Assembly (NCBI GenBank): GCA_026545225.1
Contig: CM048845.1
Location: forward strand, 105,644,033-105,708,032
DNA: 64,000 bases
DNA from: Cornus controversa
Taxonomy: Eukaryota > Streptophyta > Magnoliopsida > Cornales > Cornaceae
Direction of reading: 5' to 3'
In this document: positions 46,190 to 59,752 of the stretch, piece by piece
Layout: each line of letters starts with the position of its first letter
How positions within the stretch are numbered: position 1 is the stretch's first letter
Notes under the pieces: model-generated
Database searches by the model: none
What the model saw: only the letters and a program-made list of their open reading frames with translations
What the model was told of the DNA's origin: nothing
Program-made: the position numbers and the translations under genes

Positions 46190-46570
46190 AGTATAGAATT
46201 TTGTTATATAAATTTGTCGGTTTACTTATCATTACATTGTAATACATTATATATGTCTGTCTAGGTTTAAAAATTATTGAAAATTGTCTGATTGTATTAC
46301 ATTTTCAAGTTATAGATTTATAGGTTTGCGTAGCATTACTGCGTAATACATTATGTCGGTCTAAGTATAAAAATTATTGAAAATTGTCAAGTTGTATTAC
46401 ATTTTCGAGTATAGAAATTCATTATAGATTTGTCGGTTTGCGTTACGATGTAAAATCTGTTTGTCTAACTATAAAAATTATTAAAAATTATCGGGTTGTA
46501 TTACATTTTCGCGACGTGTCTAAGAATTTAGTACAAATATGTCTGTTTAAATAGCATTACATTATAATTA
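46190..46570. repeat. Tandem array of about 100-bp units
   Basis: AAAATTATTGAAAATTGTC followed by GTATTACATTTTC recurs at about 46269, 46369 and 46473 (AAAATTATTAAAAATTATC), with linked TTGTCGGTTT(A/G)C and TAATACATTATAT blocks between. Three to four diverged copies, period about 100-104 bp. Confidence 0.75.
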
Positions 46571-49500
46571 ATCTTTTGCTGTGAGTCTTAAGTACAATGT
46601 TCATTTTTAGAAAAAAATCAGATTACTTGAAAAATGGGAACTTTATTAAAAAAGAAAAAGTAATAAAGTCAAATCAAATATGATTCATATTTGATAACCT
46701 CCAATAGTATTTGTTGAAATACCCAATTGATATGGTGTCATAATTAACTCAACATAATTCATCAAGTTGAATGCCTAGATTCCAGCTACTTCATATTCTA
46801 TATAAGGATAGATTATCAACAACTTGATGGTTGTTAAGAGAAAAAACTAGACCTAAAGCTTTATATAAAGCTAAAGGTGGGACAAAGTAAGAAGCAATCA
46901 ATCGTTTACAAATGTCCTAGTCATATTATATGCCATCTTTGTCTGAAATCTTACAAAGTGCCATAATAATTTTAAAACCAGTTGGGGCGATTAGCATCAT
47001 TTCCTACTAAATCTAATATATATATATATATATATATATTTGGCTTTTCATGTGAGAGAAACTTATTCCAAAAAAAAAAAAGTCACTATTCTGAACACAA
47101 ACCAACATGAATTTGGTGAATCTTATCTTCAACTGAAGTGATTCCTGAAATTGCCAAAAAGTTCCATAGTTTCATGAAAGTGGCTCTGAAATAATTTGGG
47201 CAGTAGAAATGTGCACTTATTTATATGATACTAGGGTTTGTCTTGCTCTGCTTCTTACATGGTTCCTTTGGAAGAGAGGCTTTGTCCATGCCCTGCTACT
47301 CAATAGTAGCAAAAGATACTGATTTTACACTATGCTTGATAAAGGGTGCTTCCATATGCAAGCCTCTCTGTTTTCCAAATAACAAAATTTTAGAAAAATA
47401 AGCCAAAAACCTACTATATATATATATATATATAAGCTTGGTATAGTAAAGGCAAAACAGGCTATCTAATGGATGGTTAAAAAATCAATCTTGTGATTAA
47501 AAATATCTTTTACTATTTACGATCTAAAATCACTTTATCTAAGTGTTACGATTTCGAGTGTATGATAGTGTCGTAGGTATGACATACACTAATATTTGTG
47601 TGTATATATATATTATAAAGGGCCACAAAAGTACAATTTGCTGACAGTTTCTTCCATCAATATTCATTTCTTCTACAAACGTCTCAAAGAAGATACCCTT
47701 TGAGGACAAGTTCAGTTTTTGTAATCTTTCTTCACAGTTTCATTAATGCACTTTCTTTCTCTCGGCACTATATTCAGCTTTAAGTACTCCTCTCCCATCT
47801 CTACCTGAGGAAACCACAAGAGAGAAAAAGCTGTGAATGTAATACTGCAAAGATGCAATTAAACAGTAAAAAAGCTGCACACAAGATTCAAAATAAACTC
47901 ACTATATATATATATATATATATATATAGATTAAATGAACTACAACTTTTGAATTTAAATACAAGGTATATTTGGTGTCAAATTGGTAAAGCTTTGATGG
48001 GCCTAAAGAAGCTTTCACAATTTCTTATCTTGTCTAAAATCTTGAGCTTGAATATAAAAGCAAAAGTAGGTAATTGCTTGGAAGATTAAAAAAGTTGTGC
48101 ACATTTTTAAACCATAGTTACAGTACAATTATGTATGACACGACTCTTAAATGTGTGTCTATAATAAGGGTAAAACAGTTGTTGCTAAGATTTGAAAAGC
48201 AAGCACTGAAAGTGGGTGTCCTCTCTTTACGCGACAAGAAGTTTCATCTGCATATATGATTTCGTTTATTTACCACAAGCCAAGTGAAAATGAGAAATCT
48301 GAAAATACTAATTAGGGTAAATTATAATTTCTGATACACTTTCTACAACAATGTTTTATATGTTACAACGTCAAAGAAAACCTCTCAGAAATATGCTTTT
48401 TTGTACATAATTGACGTCATGGAAGAACAACTTCTTTCCCAACTACGAGATCAACTAAATGAATTATATGTTTTCGTTCCCATCAATCTAAGAACATAAC
48501 CTCAGCCAAACTACATTTGGGCATCGATGCAACACATAACATGTCGTTTAAGAAAAAACGCCATAACATTTACTCGTTTATTCATACGATTCATGTTCAT
48601 ATTGATTATGACAAAATTTTATGTTAGCTGTCAAACTATCTAATTCAACCCTCTTCTTTTATTTGAACTTGAAATTGATTGTGTTAAGAAATGCAAGCGG
48701 AGTTACACCATGGAAGAAATTTAGAGTTAATTGGTAAGTCGTGTTTGGTTTCAAAAACTACATGTTTTGGTTTGAATTATTAAAGAACTTGAAGATCATC
48801 TTTGTTTTCGATCCGGTTGGTTATTGAAATAAATCTGGAGCTAGATTTAACTATTTGATAACAACCCAGGCAAATTGTTTGGCAACGTTGGGCATATATA
48901 CCACTCAAAGATGAATGAGTTTGAAGGGAAGTGTTTATATGTGTATATATATTAATTTTTCTTTTTGTTTTATAATCTTGTCTTTTCAATCTATTGAGTT
49001 TTAGGCATCAATGTATTACAAAGTGTGATATCTACCCAAAAATTACTGATCGATCATCACCAGAGCCTTTTTGAAATCTTCTGCCCTTCAAAATGAGAAG
49101 TTGAGAACGCGCCATTTATAGAAAGATGATTTTTATCCTTCTTTTTATAGAAAAACTTTAATAACTTTATCCATTCTTTTAAAATTACAATTTTATCCTT
49201 TAGCACATGTACACGCAATACCCAATTTTATGATTTTATATATATATATAACGTTATTTTAAATGTAAGGGTAGGTGGATGTTGTGAGTAAATCATAACC
49301 ATTTAATTGTAGACAAATTAGTTTACACCTTAGATAGACATAAATATTTTGACCCATAAAATTAATTTTTAACCATTTTTTATGTGATATTTTTTTTTTA
49401 AAGAACATTCAAATAGAATGTTTAAATGTAATATAAATGTGTAAAAATATTACATTTTTAAAACACATACCAAACAAATAAAAATTAGTTTATGGATGTG

Positions 49501-50006
49501 TGCCCCCATGCACCATAACTATAAGTCTATAATGTGAGGTTCTTTGTCCATTACAAAATCATATTGAAGGGCTGTTTGGCCACATTATCTTTTTATCTCA
49601 CACAATTTCCGATTATCATCTTTCTCAATCAAATCACTAAACACAAATCAACATGATTAATGATTAACTAAAAGTCTAAAACCCACAACCACATGTCATT
49701 GAGCAATGATTGATGCATAATGATTAACTAAAACATATGATGTGAACACCAAAATTGTCCATACATTAACACTAAATTATGAGCCGAATTCTTTTTTATT
49801 TTATTTAAGGATGAAAAAAATTTCGAAAGTATTTTTCTATTTCTTATTTCTCAATAAATCTGATAACAAACAGAATAAGGTTGTTTAAAATCCTTCTGAA
49901 AAAGAAAATACAATTGTCTTGCTTGACATAAACTAAGATCGAAATTATAATCAGATATGAAGTCCAATAAATTTTAACAAAATTTTAAGTGGTCCGAAAT
50001 TATATG
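46571..50006. other. Intergenic AT-rich DNA
   Basis: No coding gene or delimitable transposon seen. Several (TA)n tracts (47019, 47415, 47904, 49238). The start GGGCTGTTTGGCC at about 49571 resembles a single MITE end. Confidence 0.4.
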
Positions 50007-50417
50007 ATTCCGACCTATGAAGCACGGATACTTCCCCGGAGGCGCCGTGGCTGTATCGGATACGTATCCGATACGGATACATCCAGGATACGGCCGGACA
50101 CGTATCGGATACTCCCGGGAAGTATCCGTTTTTTTTTAAATAATTTTTTTATTTTCAGATATAGCAGGACGGCAGGATACGGCACGGATACGGCAGGATA
50201 CGGCCAGGATACTTCTCGGATACGTTTGAAATTTTTTTTTTTTTGGTTAATTTTTTATTAAAGATGGTAGCCATATTGTAATATTAAAATTTAAAAAGCT
50301 TAGTTAAAATGTGGGGCATAATTTGTAATAAATCAAAAGATCTTTAATGTTGAAAAAAAAAGATCATTTAAGTTAAAACTTAAAACTTAATTTGTGTTCT
50401 ATTAATTTTTTTGTATA

Positions 50418-50459
<42 letters not shown>

Positions 50460-50554
50460 CCGTATCCCGCCGTGCCCGTATCTTATTTTTTTGAGATTTA
50501 TCGTATCGTCGTATCCGTATCCCGTATCCGTATCTCTGCTTCATAGATTCCGAC
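50007..50554. mobile_element. hAT-like element with CTATGAAGCA ends and GTATCCGATAC-type repeats
   Basis: ATTCCGAC at 50007-50014 and 50547-50554 is a perfect 8-bp duplication. The body, 50015-50546 (532 bp), starts CTATGAAGCACGGATAC and ends GTATCTCTGCTTCATAG. Both arms are made of GGATACG/CGTATCC motifs in many copies, and the centre is AT-rich with a long (TA)n tract. Frames through it are repeat artefacts. A decayed relative lies at 15120-15590. Confidence 0.88.
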
Positions 50555-50894
50555 TAACAAGAACAACCATGCAATCAAAGATGTCAATTTTTATTCAATT
50601 TTTGATTACATAGTAATTTGTGATTGTGATTGGTCAAGACAACACAAGTTGACCTTCCACATGTAAGAGATAAAATGCATTCAAAAATAGTCTATAAATT
50701 AGCCAATAGAAGGACAAAAAGCAGCCGATTTTATTCTTATTAAATTTTTTTTTTTAACTTCAACCGTAGCAACATTGATTACAAAACAAGAAAAAGAGTT
50801 TAGCATTGATCGTAGAAGACAACATTTATTTATTTATTTATTATTTTATTGAAACAAAAATCCTTCCAACTATTGATCATTTGATTTTATGACC

Positions 50895-51215
50895 ATAAAG
50901 TAAACTTTGAATATATGCGATGATCGACGAATCACACATATTATTTAAACCCGAATATTGAAAAGAAGGCACTATTGTAATAATAAAATGGAATCATTTT
51001 TCACTAGACGACTTTGTTGGACCATTAGGACTTCTCACGATAAAGTAAACTTGAAATACATGCAATCATCGATAAATTACGCATATCAATATTGAAAAGA
51101 AGGCACTATTGTGATAACAAACATATATAGTACGTGTAAAAATAACTCAAATTAAATTTATTAACGGATGTTGATTAATTTATGGCTAGTATAGACGACT
51201 TTGTTGAACCACAAA
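50895..51215. repeat. Direct repeat, about 140-bp spacing
   Basis: AAAGTAAACTT(T)GAAATA.ATGC, ATCGA(C/T)(G/A)AAT and ATATTGAAAAGAAGGCACTA occur at about 50896-50975 and 51042-51112. GACGACTTTGTTG(G/A)ACCA likewise occurs at about 51007 and 51194. Confidence 0.7.
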
Positions 51216-51320
51216 CTGTTATCTCTCCTCCCTCAAATGAGAGGTGAGAAATTCGAGCTCTATATATGGCAGGTATTTATAAGTGTGGGTGAGTATTTAC
51301 CTTAAAATAATAAATAAATG
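51205..51320 (+). mobile_element. SINE-like relic related to the 13.3-kb SINE
   Basis: CTCTCCTCCCTCAAATGAGAGG, then GAGAAATTCGAGCTC (weak B box), TATATATGGCAGGTA and GTGTGGGTGAGT parallel the layout CCTCCCATCCTTAAAGAGG ... GGTTCGAGTCTGG ... GTGTGTGACTC at 13351-13420. Too diverged to set boundaries. Confidence 0.4.
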
Positions 51321-51437
51321 AAAACATTTCTAGCGCAAGACAGAGTCAAACAAATAATATATGATCATGGCCCGACCACCAGCATAAAGCGCAAATTCTG
51401 GGTCTGGTTTGAAATTTCAACCCCAGGCCTGTTTAAC

Positions 51438-51479
<42 letters not shown>

Positions 51480-53414
51480 AATATTCAATCACATCTAATC
51501 GTGTAAGTATTGCAAATAGTAAGTTACACAATTTGTCTTGTAACAATGAATAGTATATAACAATCATATAAAAAGTTAATAGTCTTTGGTTGCTTCAACT
51601 GTAGCTTCCCATCTTATTTGCAGTTAATTTTTGTTTTCATCAGAGAGATATTTTTTACAAGAAAGTTGACTGAAATTGAAATTATACTCTTACATGAATC
51701 TTACAAGCTATTGTTCCACAAGTACTATTAATCGTTCACGTTACAGTTAGAAATTAAATTGAATTACCTTTTCACAAATCATAGAAAGTGGATCACATAC
51801 ATTTAATACATAGTCATCTTTTTAAACCATTTTCTTTTGAATTTTGAAATGGATAGTGAAACATTAATTGAAGGGTAAAGTAAAAGAAAAAAAAAATTCA
51901 CTATATAGAAATGTGTAAATAAGGACAAATATTCAATTTGGAAGGAATTGAATAATGAAATGACTAAAATAATTTTTTTTTTAAAAGAACAATCTGAAAT
52001 GATAAAAATGGTACTATTGAATTTTTTTAAAAATTCTAATATCTTATGTAATAGGGGCAATTTGTTCCAAAATTTAAAATTATTGTAATTTATATGCACA
52101 TATCAACTGTAAATGTGTTTCTTGCACAAATTTTTATATAATGAGAGTTTTTTTTTTTTTACTTTACCCTTAATTGAACAAGTATTTATTGGTCTCTTTC
52201 ACTCTTTTTATCGGAAGAAAATGATGGTGGTGACGTGTTATACAAAGATTGCAAAATCCAACTATTCAATATTTTTGCCCCTTTGTTTTGGCGCTAATGA
52301 ACAAGACAAGAGATCAAGCAGACAAAAGACTACAAACGCACGCCCGAACGAGTTAGTTAGATTTTGCCTAGATTTTTGTTGTACGCTACCATGCATGTCT
52401 TCCCACGTGAACATACCATTTCTTCTCAATAAGGTCAATATTTGAGAATTAAATTCTTCACATGCTCTTCATATATAATACACACACTTTATATATATAT
52501 ATATATATTAACTCTTGCAGTAAATCCACTTTCTTCCACTTTGAAGTCATGAAAAAGTTTCAGTTTTTGAGTGCATCCTAATACAGTTTGAGGACTATAA
52601 ATAGTGAAAATTCTAAATCAGATATTTAATCAAAATTTTAATGAAGTGGAAGAAAACCCCGTGTTAAATGGACAAGACTGATGTGTGAGATGAAGATGAG
52701 AAGTAAGATTGAGCATAAATTTAATTAGAAGAAGCAGAAAATGTATGAGACATATTGTAGCTCATGAAAACTTTGTTAAGAATGGAAAAGGGTCCAATAT
52801 TAAGAAATTGGACACAGTAATTAATTTTAATTGAGAAGTACCTATTGATTTTTGAAAAGTGATTTTTGGCTTTTCAAACTCAAAAATCGTTTTGGAGAAT
52901 GTTTGGATTAGTAAGATTGAAGAGTTTCAGAGTTTAAAAAGAATGTTCAAAAGAAGTTGGTGTAGGTGCCAGCTTTCTCATTTTACTTCTACTTCTCTTT
53001 TTTATTCTACGTAAAAATCGAAGCAAAAATTCTGTCAAACATGATCTTATTATAATTAAATTTACATAAAAAAAATTACAAGTGATTACTTAATAGCCTT
53101 ATCATTGAGTATAAAGACTGATTGAAAGCTTTTTATTTTTTTGCATGACAAGCTTCCCACACAGGAAGAGTGGAACCTTGGACCTTTCCTGTGGAAAGGC
53201 CAGGAAGTGCCACGAAGGCCGGTGGTGATTGGAAAGCTTTTGAATGTATCTGTTAAGGACCCAAAATATAATAATTTCCAAAAGACATATCCAAACACTC
53301 CAAACAAGTTACCGACACCTTTACTTGCTAGACACTCAATCTCCTGTCATTTTGTATCATTACCTTTTTTTTTTTCATTTTGGAATTAATTTGGTGTTCA
53401 TATCATATGCGATA

Positions 53415-54064
53415 TCGTTGTTTAGGAGTGACAATTCTTCCGTCCTGACAGATTTTCGTTCCGCTCCGCTCCTAATGGAAGAAATTTGATCCTCCTCTAA
53501 TAGAAGTAAGGGCGGGTATAATTTTTTAAAAAAAACTTGCCTATTGCCCGCCCTGCCCCGATTGTATACATACAGTGACATAATTTTATGAAGTATGCCA
53601 TTTCTTTTATTATTATATTACTTATATAAATATAGTATACTAGACATATGGCAGTTATTAGGTTACCTTGTTCTGCTTTATTCCCCTCTTTATCTTATGG
53701 CTAAAAGAGAATTCTCTTTATCGTGTGTACATAATAGATCTATAATAAAAAAAATTCTTAAAGACCAAAACAATTTCTATCTCCATCTACATATGTATGT
53801 ATGTTTGTGTCATTTTCTTTGGTCTTATATATTGGGGTTTTGACTGTAGAAGTGCTGTATCATCGTTTGAGTACATTTAGTCCAAATATCGAATTCAAAG
53901 CAAATAAAACAAAGGATTTTGAGAATTTTTTTATTCCTCTCTTTCTCTAAATGGGGCAGTGGTGATATGCTTACCACAAATCCGTTAGATGGATTTAGTA
54001 TTTCCTTGATAGGGCGGGGGTATAGTTTTGACATACCTGCCCCATTGTCATCCCTATCCTTGTT
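53415..54064. mobile_element. hAT-type MITE
   Basis: The flanking 8-mers TCGTTGTT (53415-53422) and TCCTTGTT (54057-54064) match at 7 of 8. The body, 53423-54056 (634 bp), starts TAGGAGTGACAATTC and ends ATTGTCATCCCTA (reverse complement TAGGGATGACAAT). It has GCCCGCCCTGCCCC/GGGGCAGG motifs near the ends, like the element at 20393. No transposase. Confidence 0.82.
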
Positions 54065-54516
54065 GACGTAATTAAAACAATACTATTTTGTAACTAATGA
54101 AGCAAAAATATATCTCGAGCTGGTCAAATGTTAATTAACTTGTAAAGAAAAACAAAAATAGGGCAGTCGAAACGACACAGATGTGGTGCCGGCCAACAGA
54201 ATTCCGACGATCAAGTTAGATATCGAAAAAGTTTATTAAAGCTAAGAAGACACTTTTCGAGGGTATTAATTGCGTAGTATATGGACCGTCCCTATTAAGT
54301 GAGAACGTGTTCTAGTAAAACACTGATTCTTTAATTTTTCCTTTCTATCGAGAGATAGAAAAGTCTTAATCAAGACATTCTTCTTATCGACGTTATTTTA
54401 GTATTAACCCTCACGTCATACGTTTCATATTAGAAATCAAATGCTCTTTCAGTAACATCCATATATTTCAGGGCTATTTCAATTTCAGTGCACTGCTTTT
54501 ACAAAGAAACATCTCT

Positions 54517-54554
<38 letters not shown>

Positions 54555-55694
54555 AACACATGCATGCCCTTGGTGGTTTTGGTAGAAACCGTCTTTCAAC
54601 AATATTTATTGTAGATATAGTAAGGTAGGAAGTGAAGCGCAACTAGACCTTGTAGTATTAACTAAAGGTGGATAGGCGTGTAGGGTAGACGAGATTGGCT
54701 CTGAAAAATGGCTTTCAAACCCAACACAGAATCTGTGGCATTATGTTGGTGTCGGATGCTATTTTTCTCATGCACATATATTCTTCATTTGACTTGGTCT
54801 CTCTTTACGGCTGGGTACGTATTCCTTACCTTATTCTCATTTGGTACCAACCATCACATGTGAGACCTCCAACCATCCATCCATTCATTCAACGGCTCAG
54901 AATGAATAATCTCTACTTTCTCGTGCATAATATTTCTAATCGAATACTAGAAATAGATGTTAAATAGAGTTCCCCTCTAGTATTTTAATGCTTTGATTCG
55001 TTTTGCTACTGTAGTATGACCAATTTTTATTTTATTTTATCACATGTCATAAATTTTATAAAAGAAAAAGATATTTCATAAATTAAGTTCTCAAAGTTTT
55101 TATTTGATTTTACAAATGTACTCCAATTCTAGTTGTTCAATGTATATTAAAATTGAAATTCATAAATCAAGTAGTCAAACCCTAAAAAAAACATGTGAAA
55201 ATTGATGTGATCCTAATTGGATAAGTTTACTTTCAATTTACGTGGTTTATGTGGAGGAGACTAAATGGCTCATATAATTTTTTTGAGAAAAGTAATGGTA
55301 AGGTGCACATCATAATAACACCCATGAGCTTTTTTCTTTTTTCATGGACTATTTGAAAAAAAAAAAAAAAAAAAAAGAAGAGAATTGTATTGTCAAACTT
55401 TCGTGTCAAAATTTATTTAAATTTTTTTTTTTTGACCAAATTGATGCTCTATCTTTGATTAGTTTGTATGATTTTATTTTAAGGTATTCTGATTTTTTTT
55501 TTTTATGGCAGGACAATTATAATACAAGCAATGTGCAACTTTTCGTATTCAAAATATGCCAACTTAAAAGATACTTTCTGACAATTACAGTGAGGTGCAC
55601 CTTATGACATCCTTGCTCTAAAATTTATATGATGTGTGTTATGAAATCTGCATGATGAGTATCATTTCTCTTACCATACATATGCGTGTGTGTG

Positions 55695-55742
<48 letters not shown>

Positions 55743-57072
55743 TGGTGCATAAGAAATTAACAATGCTCTTACGTGTGCAGAGTCTGCCGACATACACCAA
55801 CAGGCAACAGCATCATGATTGTATTATTTTGCGAATCTTGCATGAAGGTTGATGATACAAGAATGATATTGTATTTTACGACTTGTTAAGCTAAAGCTAT
55901 AATTAGGATGTATGGTGCTGCATTTACTTGGTCGCTTTTTCAATATTTCTTTTATTCTCTTCTTTTTGTCCCTTTTCTTGAGCTAATATAAAATATTTTC
56001 CTTAATTTTTCTAATATATCAAGCTAGGTTGTTATGGTTGAAGTAAAAGAAAATAAAATTTAGAATGAAAAATGTAAATGCTGTTTTGCCATTTTTATTG
56101 GTTTGCGTTTGGTCGATACAGAATGTATCTTATTCTATTATTGAATTTTTATAGTCAATTTTTCTAACTGATTGGTTTCTACTTGGCAAAGTTTCTATGT
56201 AGTGCTCTGTGTTTTGCTCTCAAACACTACTTCTAATTTCTCAAACACTTCCTTAGCACAACGAGGCGAAAGCTGAGACTTAGATTTTCAGAAGGATTTT
56301 AAACACCTTTAGACTTCGTTTGATTAAAAATGATATTTAAAAAATAAATTAAAAAAAACTGGCCAGAAACAAAAATAAAATGATGTTTAATTTTATAAAA
56401 TTCTTCTTATGTAATTTCCCCTCATATTTTATTGGTCTTTCTTTTTCTTATTCATTACGATAAATATATATATATATATAGGTAGTGATTTCCTAAACAC
56501 AACTAAATCTATGACACAAGCAACCTTATGCTCTGTTTGGACCCAAATCTTTTTGGGATTTGGAATGAAAAAAGAATTAGAATTGGATGGGAATTGAAAT
56601 GATGAATTTCATGGTGAAATTTCACAAAATAAGCAAATACAAATAGGTGAAATTTTATCATTATCACGGTGAAAATCATCATCAAAAGTGATGAAATTCA
56701 TGGCAAGAGATCGTTTTTTAAGAGAATTTTGATTCCAAATGTTAAGACGTGGCTCGATCATTTGATATTAGGCCCTAGTGAAAGACGAGAATTAAGGATC
56801 TTGTCCCCATTGATGAAACGTTAATGGTGGTGATGGCAATGGATTGGACATGATGGTACAAACAGAATTACAATGATGAGGACATGTTGAACATGGACTT
56901 TTAAGTGTTGAAAGATTTATATATTTAAGTTACACTCTCTCTCATAACTTAAGTTTTTAAACTTGACGGTGGTTCGATGTGAGATTATACTAACACTCCC
57001 TCTCAGCTCCAGGGATGGAGACACTCGGCTCTCCCTTCCCCTCCACCCGACTCATCCGTGCAGTACACCTGT
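54065..57072. other. Intergenic DNA
   Basis: No coding gene. (TA)n at 54521-54552, poly-A at about 55358-55376, and (GT)n(TA)n at 55687-55740. The pair GGTAAGGTGCAC (about 55300) and GAGGTGCACCTTA (about 55591) hints at an inverted-repeat element around 55.28-55.68 kb, but the arms are not convincing. Confidence 0.4.
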
Positions 57073-57210
57073 TTTGATACCATGTTAACCACCATCTATT
57101 CTAAAATATTTAACTTTAATATATAAATCTATCAACATGTCTCCGCTTTGATACCATGTTAACCACCATCTATTCTAAAATATTTAACTTAAATATATAA
57201 ATCTTTTAAC
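57073..57210. repeat. Two-copy tandem repeat of about 77 bp
   Basis: TTTGATACCATGTTAACCAC followed by CATCTATTCTAAAATATTTA and ATATATAAATCT occurs at about 57073-57130 and 57149-57205, almost identical. Confidence 0.85.
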
Positions 57211-57345
57211 ACGCCCTCTCACGTATAGGTGTTTTAATTTTAATTATTAGAGCGACGTTGAGATTTGAACACGAGACTTTTGACTCTAGTATCATAATTA
57301 GAACTCATCCTTAAAAATTGACACTAAAAATGTCTCATATGCAAT

Positions 57346-57382
<37 letters not shown>

Positions 57383-58467
57383 ATTAATAATGCACCAAAC
57401 AGTCAGTACACTTTTAAAGTAATACGCTGGATACTCCATCAAGCCAAGTTCCAAACCGGCAATCAGTGAAACCGCCCCGAATGCTTGACCCGAATAAGCC
57501 AAGTTCCGAATTTGCCTGACCCGATATGTGTATGCAAAGGGGAGACAATAGCCATGATTAGATTAGATAGCCAAATCATTATGGTAGACTTTTGCAATAG
57601 TTGAGATCTAATTTATTTATATGTTTGACAAATGATGAAGATTAGAGATATGGTTGAAATCATAATACATTAGGTGATTACTTGTGTGTTCTTTCCGTAA
57701 TCTAAGCTACCTCTTGTGTGTGCTGTTAGTGTGTGAAATCTGAGATTAGATATGTGTGGGGCCTTCAATTGTGACAACTAAACTGAGGACACTTTATTTT
57801 TTTAGGTATAAACAAATTTGACATCAATGAATAGTGTTAGAACCATTAATCGCAATTAGCCCCTTTTACTTCCAATAAAGTAATGCTTTTTTAACCTAAG
57901 TTATGCTAACTAAATAGATGATTAGCCTTTTCAGTGATTGTGTCATAATTAGAATTCTTAAAGTTTTCTTGTTTTTTTTTTATTAGTTGCGCATACCAAT
58001 AACGTGGTATATATGTCCAACTCATCCGATATCTATTGAGAGAGGAAAGTTTAAATCACACGTACGCATTCATTATTATTTCAATTGAGACTCGAAAACT
58101 TAACTTTTATTGGGAAGGAAGAGTTGATCGATACAACTTTGGCTAAACTCTTAATTTTCATTGGAGAAATTGGTAAGACAGAGATCATACATTACTTTCA
58201 TGCATGATATTTGTAGTAACAAGCAACTGTAGCAAGAAGCAAGTAAAAGATTAGAGAGGAAACTTCACAATATCATAATGAAATATCATGACAAGCTTTT
58301 ATATGATTTACACAAAGCAAAATAAATGTGTATAACCAACCCACTTTTCAAATGGCACACAAATGCAAACAATATATAACCCACCTGTACATCAAATCAC
58401 CCACAATCTTGAAAGCCATTCAGGATCATCAACATTTCAGAGCACACTTTATATATGTTCCTGTAAA
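57211..58467. other. Intergenic DNA with a 33-base G run
   Basis: 57348-57380 is an uninterrupted run of 33 G. The rest has no coding signal; 57400-57530 is slightly GC-richer. The 3' flank of the dioxygenase-like gene begins at 58467 and runs towards lower coordinates. Confidence 0.6.
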
Positions 58468-58885
58468 TTAATAGAATATAAACATCAAAATTTTGTGTAG
58501 GAAAACCAGAACGAGTACAATTAAGATCTGATCAGCTATGGAGATTTTCTTATCCATTTCGCCAAAACCCTCAGTGAATTTTGAAGGCCAAAACTTGAGC
58601 TCTATTGAGAAAGAGGGACGACGACTTTCGTGGACGTCGGGCTCAACGGTTACTTCACCGGAAGCGGATTTAAATCGTCCTAGACTCCAATCCTGCACAA
58701 TTAATGGATTTTTCTTAGGTAATTTTTTTTTTTTTCCATTTGAATTAGTAACTCGCATACTGATTTCTATTTCTAAGAGAACTTGAATCCTCAACCTTTC
58801 ATTGTTGGATATGCGGTTGCTAACTAAGCCTCGGCAAAGAGTCTTGCTAACTTAGAGAAAGGAAGGCTTTGAAATAGAAAAAACC

Positions 58886-58929
<44 letters not shown>

Positions 58930-59711
58930 GTGTATAAATAAAATTTCAAATTCAAAATTTAGTAAATCAAGAAAAAAAATGACATATAAAATTACATTTT
59001 CGCATTTGTTTTCTTCTCGGTACTACTTTTCATAGTAATAAAAAATATATATATATAATTTGGGTTATTTGTAATGACTCTTTTTAAAACAAAATTTTTC
59101 ATAATTACACGAGCCTTTCACTTGTTTAAAAAATTATATTGATTTTCTTTGTCAAATAATATAGAGTTTAGAGACCAATGCCAAATTCCGATAATGTCAT
59201 TTAATGAAATTTCTGACAGAGAATTAGAAACAATATTAATGCATGAAAACGCGATAATTTTGATTTTCTTTAAGTAAAAATAAATAGCAGCAAAATCTAG
59301 ATATAAGTAAATTCGATAAACAAGAAGAGCAAAATGTAGTTACCTCGAGCTGTTTTCCAACAATAACAACAATTGTGTCCGGGCTGGTTTTGAATGACAA
59401 AGTGCCACACTTTGACTTTGATTGGACTTTTAACTCACGTTGTTCAATCACAAGGTGGAGGCTTAGAGCATATTCACACGATTCTTGGACTTTTTCATTG
59501 GATAAAGCTAGTACTAGATTTTGGTCCATCAGAGTATGGTGGTTGTATTTATATAAGCTTAGAATTGATTCTCTTGCTTCAATTCTCTTCCCATATTGCA
59601 AAAACACATTTTCTGAGATGACCAGATTCAGTTCTTCAGCAATGGCCTCAAGTCTACTAGCGACATTCTCCATCTTTTGGCTGCAAATAAGGAAAATAAA
59701 TACACAAGATA

Positions 59712-59752
<41 letters not shown>

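Larger units (their letters stand above)
50555..53414. other. Intergenic DNA
   Basis: No gene recognised. It holds a direct repeat near 50.9-51.1 kb and a SINE-like stretch at 51.2 kb (listed separately), plus TA/TG simple repeats at 51440-51478. A GC-richer patch at 53145-53330 has an open frame without known motifs. Confidence 0.4.

Noticed and set aside
53141-53389. Open frame in a GC-richer patch
   Set aside because: No recognised motif, no splice context, and a second frame is equally open; possibly an old fragment but not supportable as a gene.
55280-55690. Possible inverted-repeat element around GGTGCAC motifs
   Set aside because: Only short arm segments pair and no duplication was found, so boundaries would be guesswork.
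55800-55860. CAGCATCATGATTG and GAATCTTG fragments recalling miR172 and its star strand
   Set aside because: The two fragments do not pair into a proper miRNA precursor and each matches the miRNA only partly.
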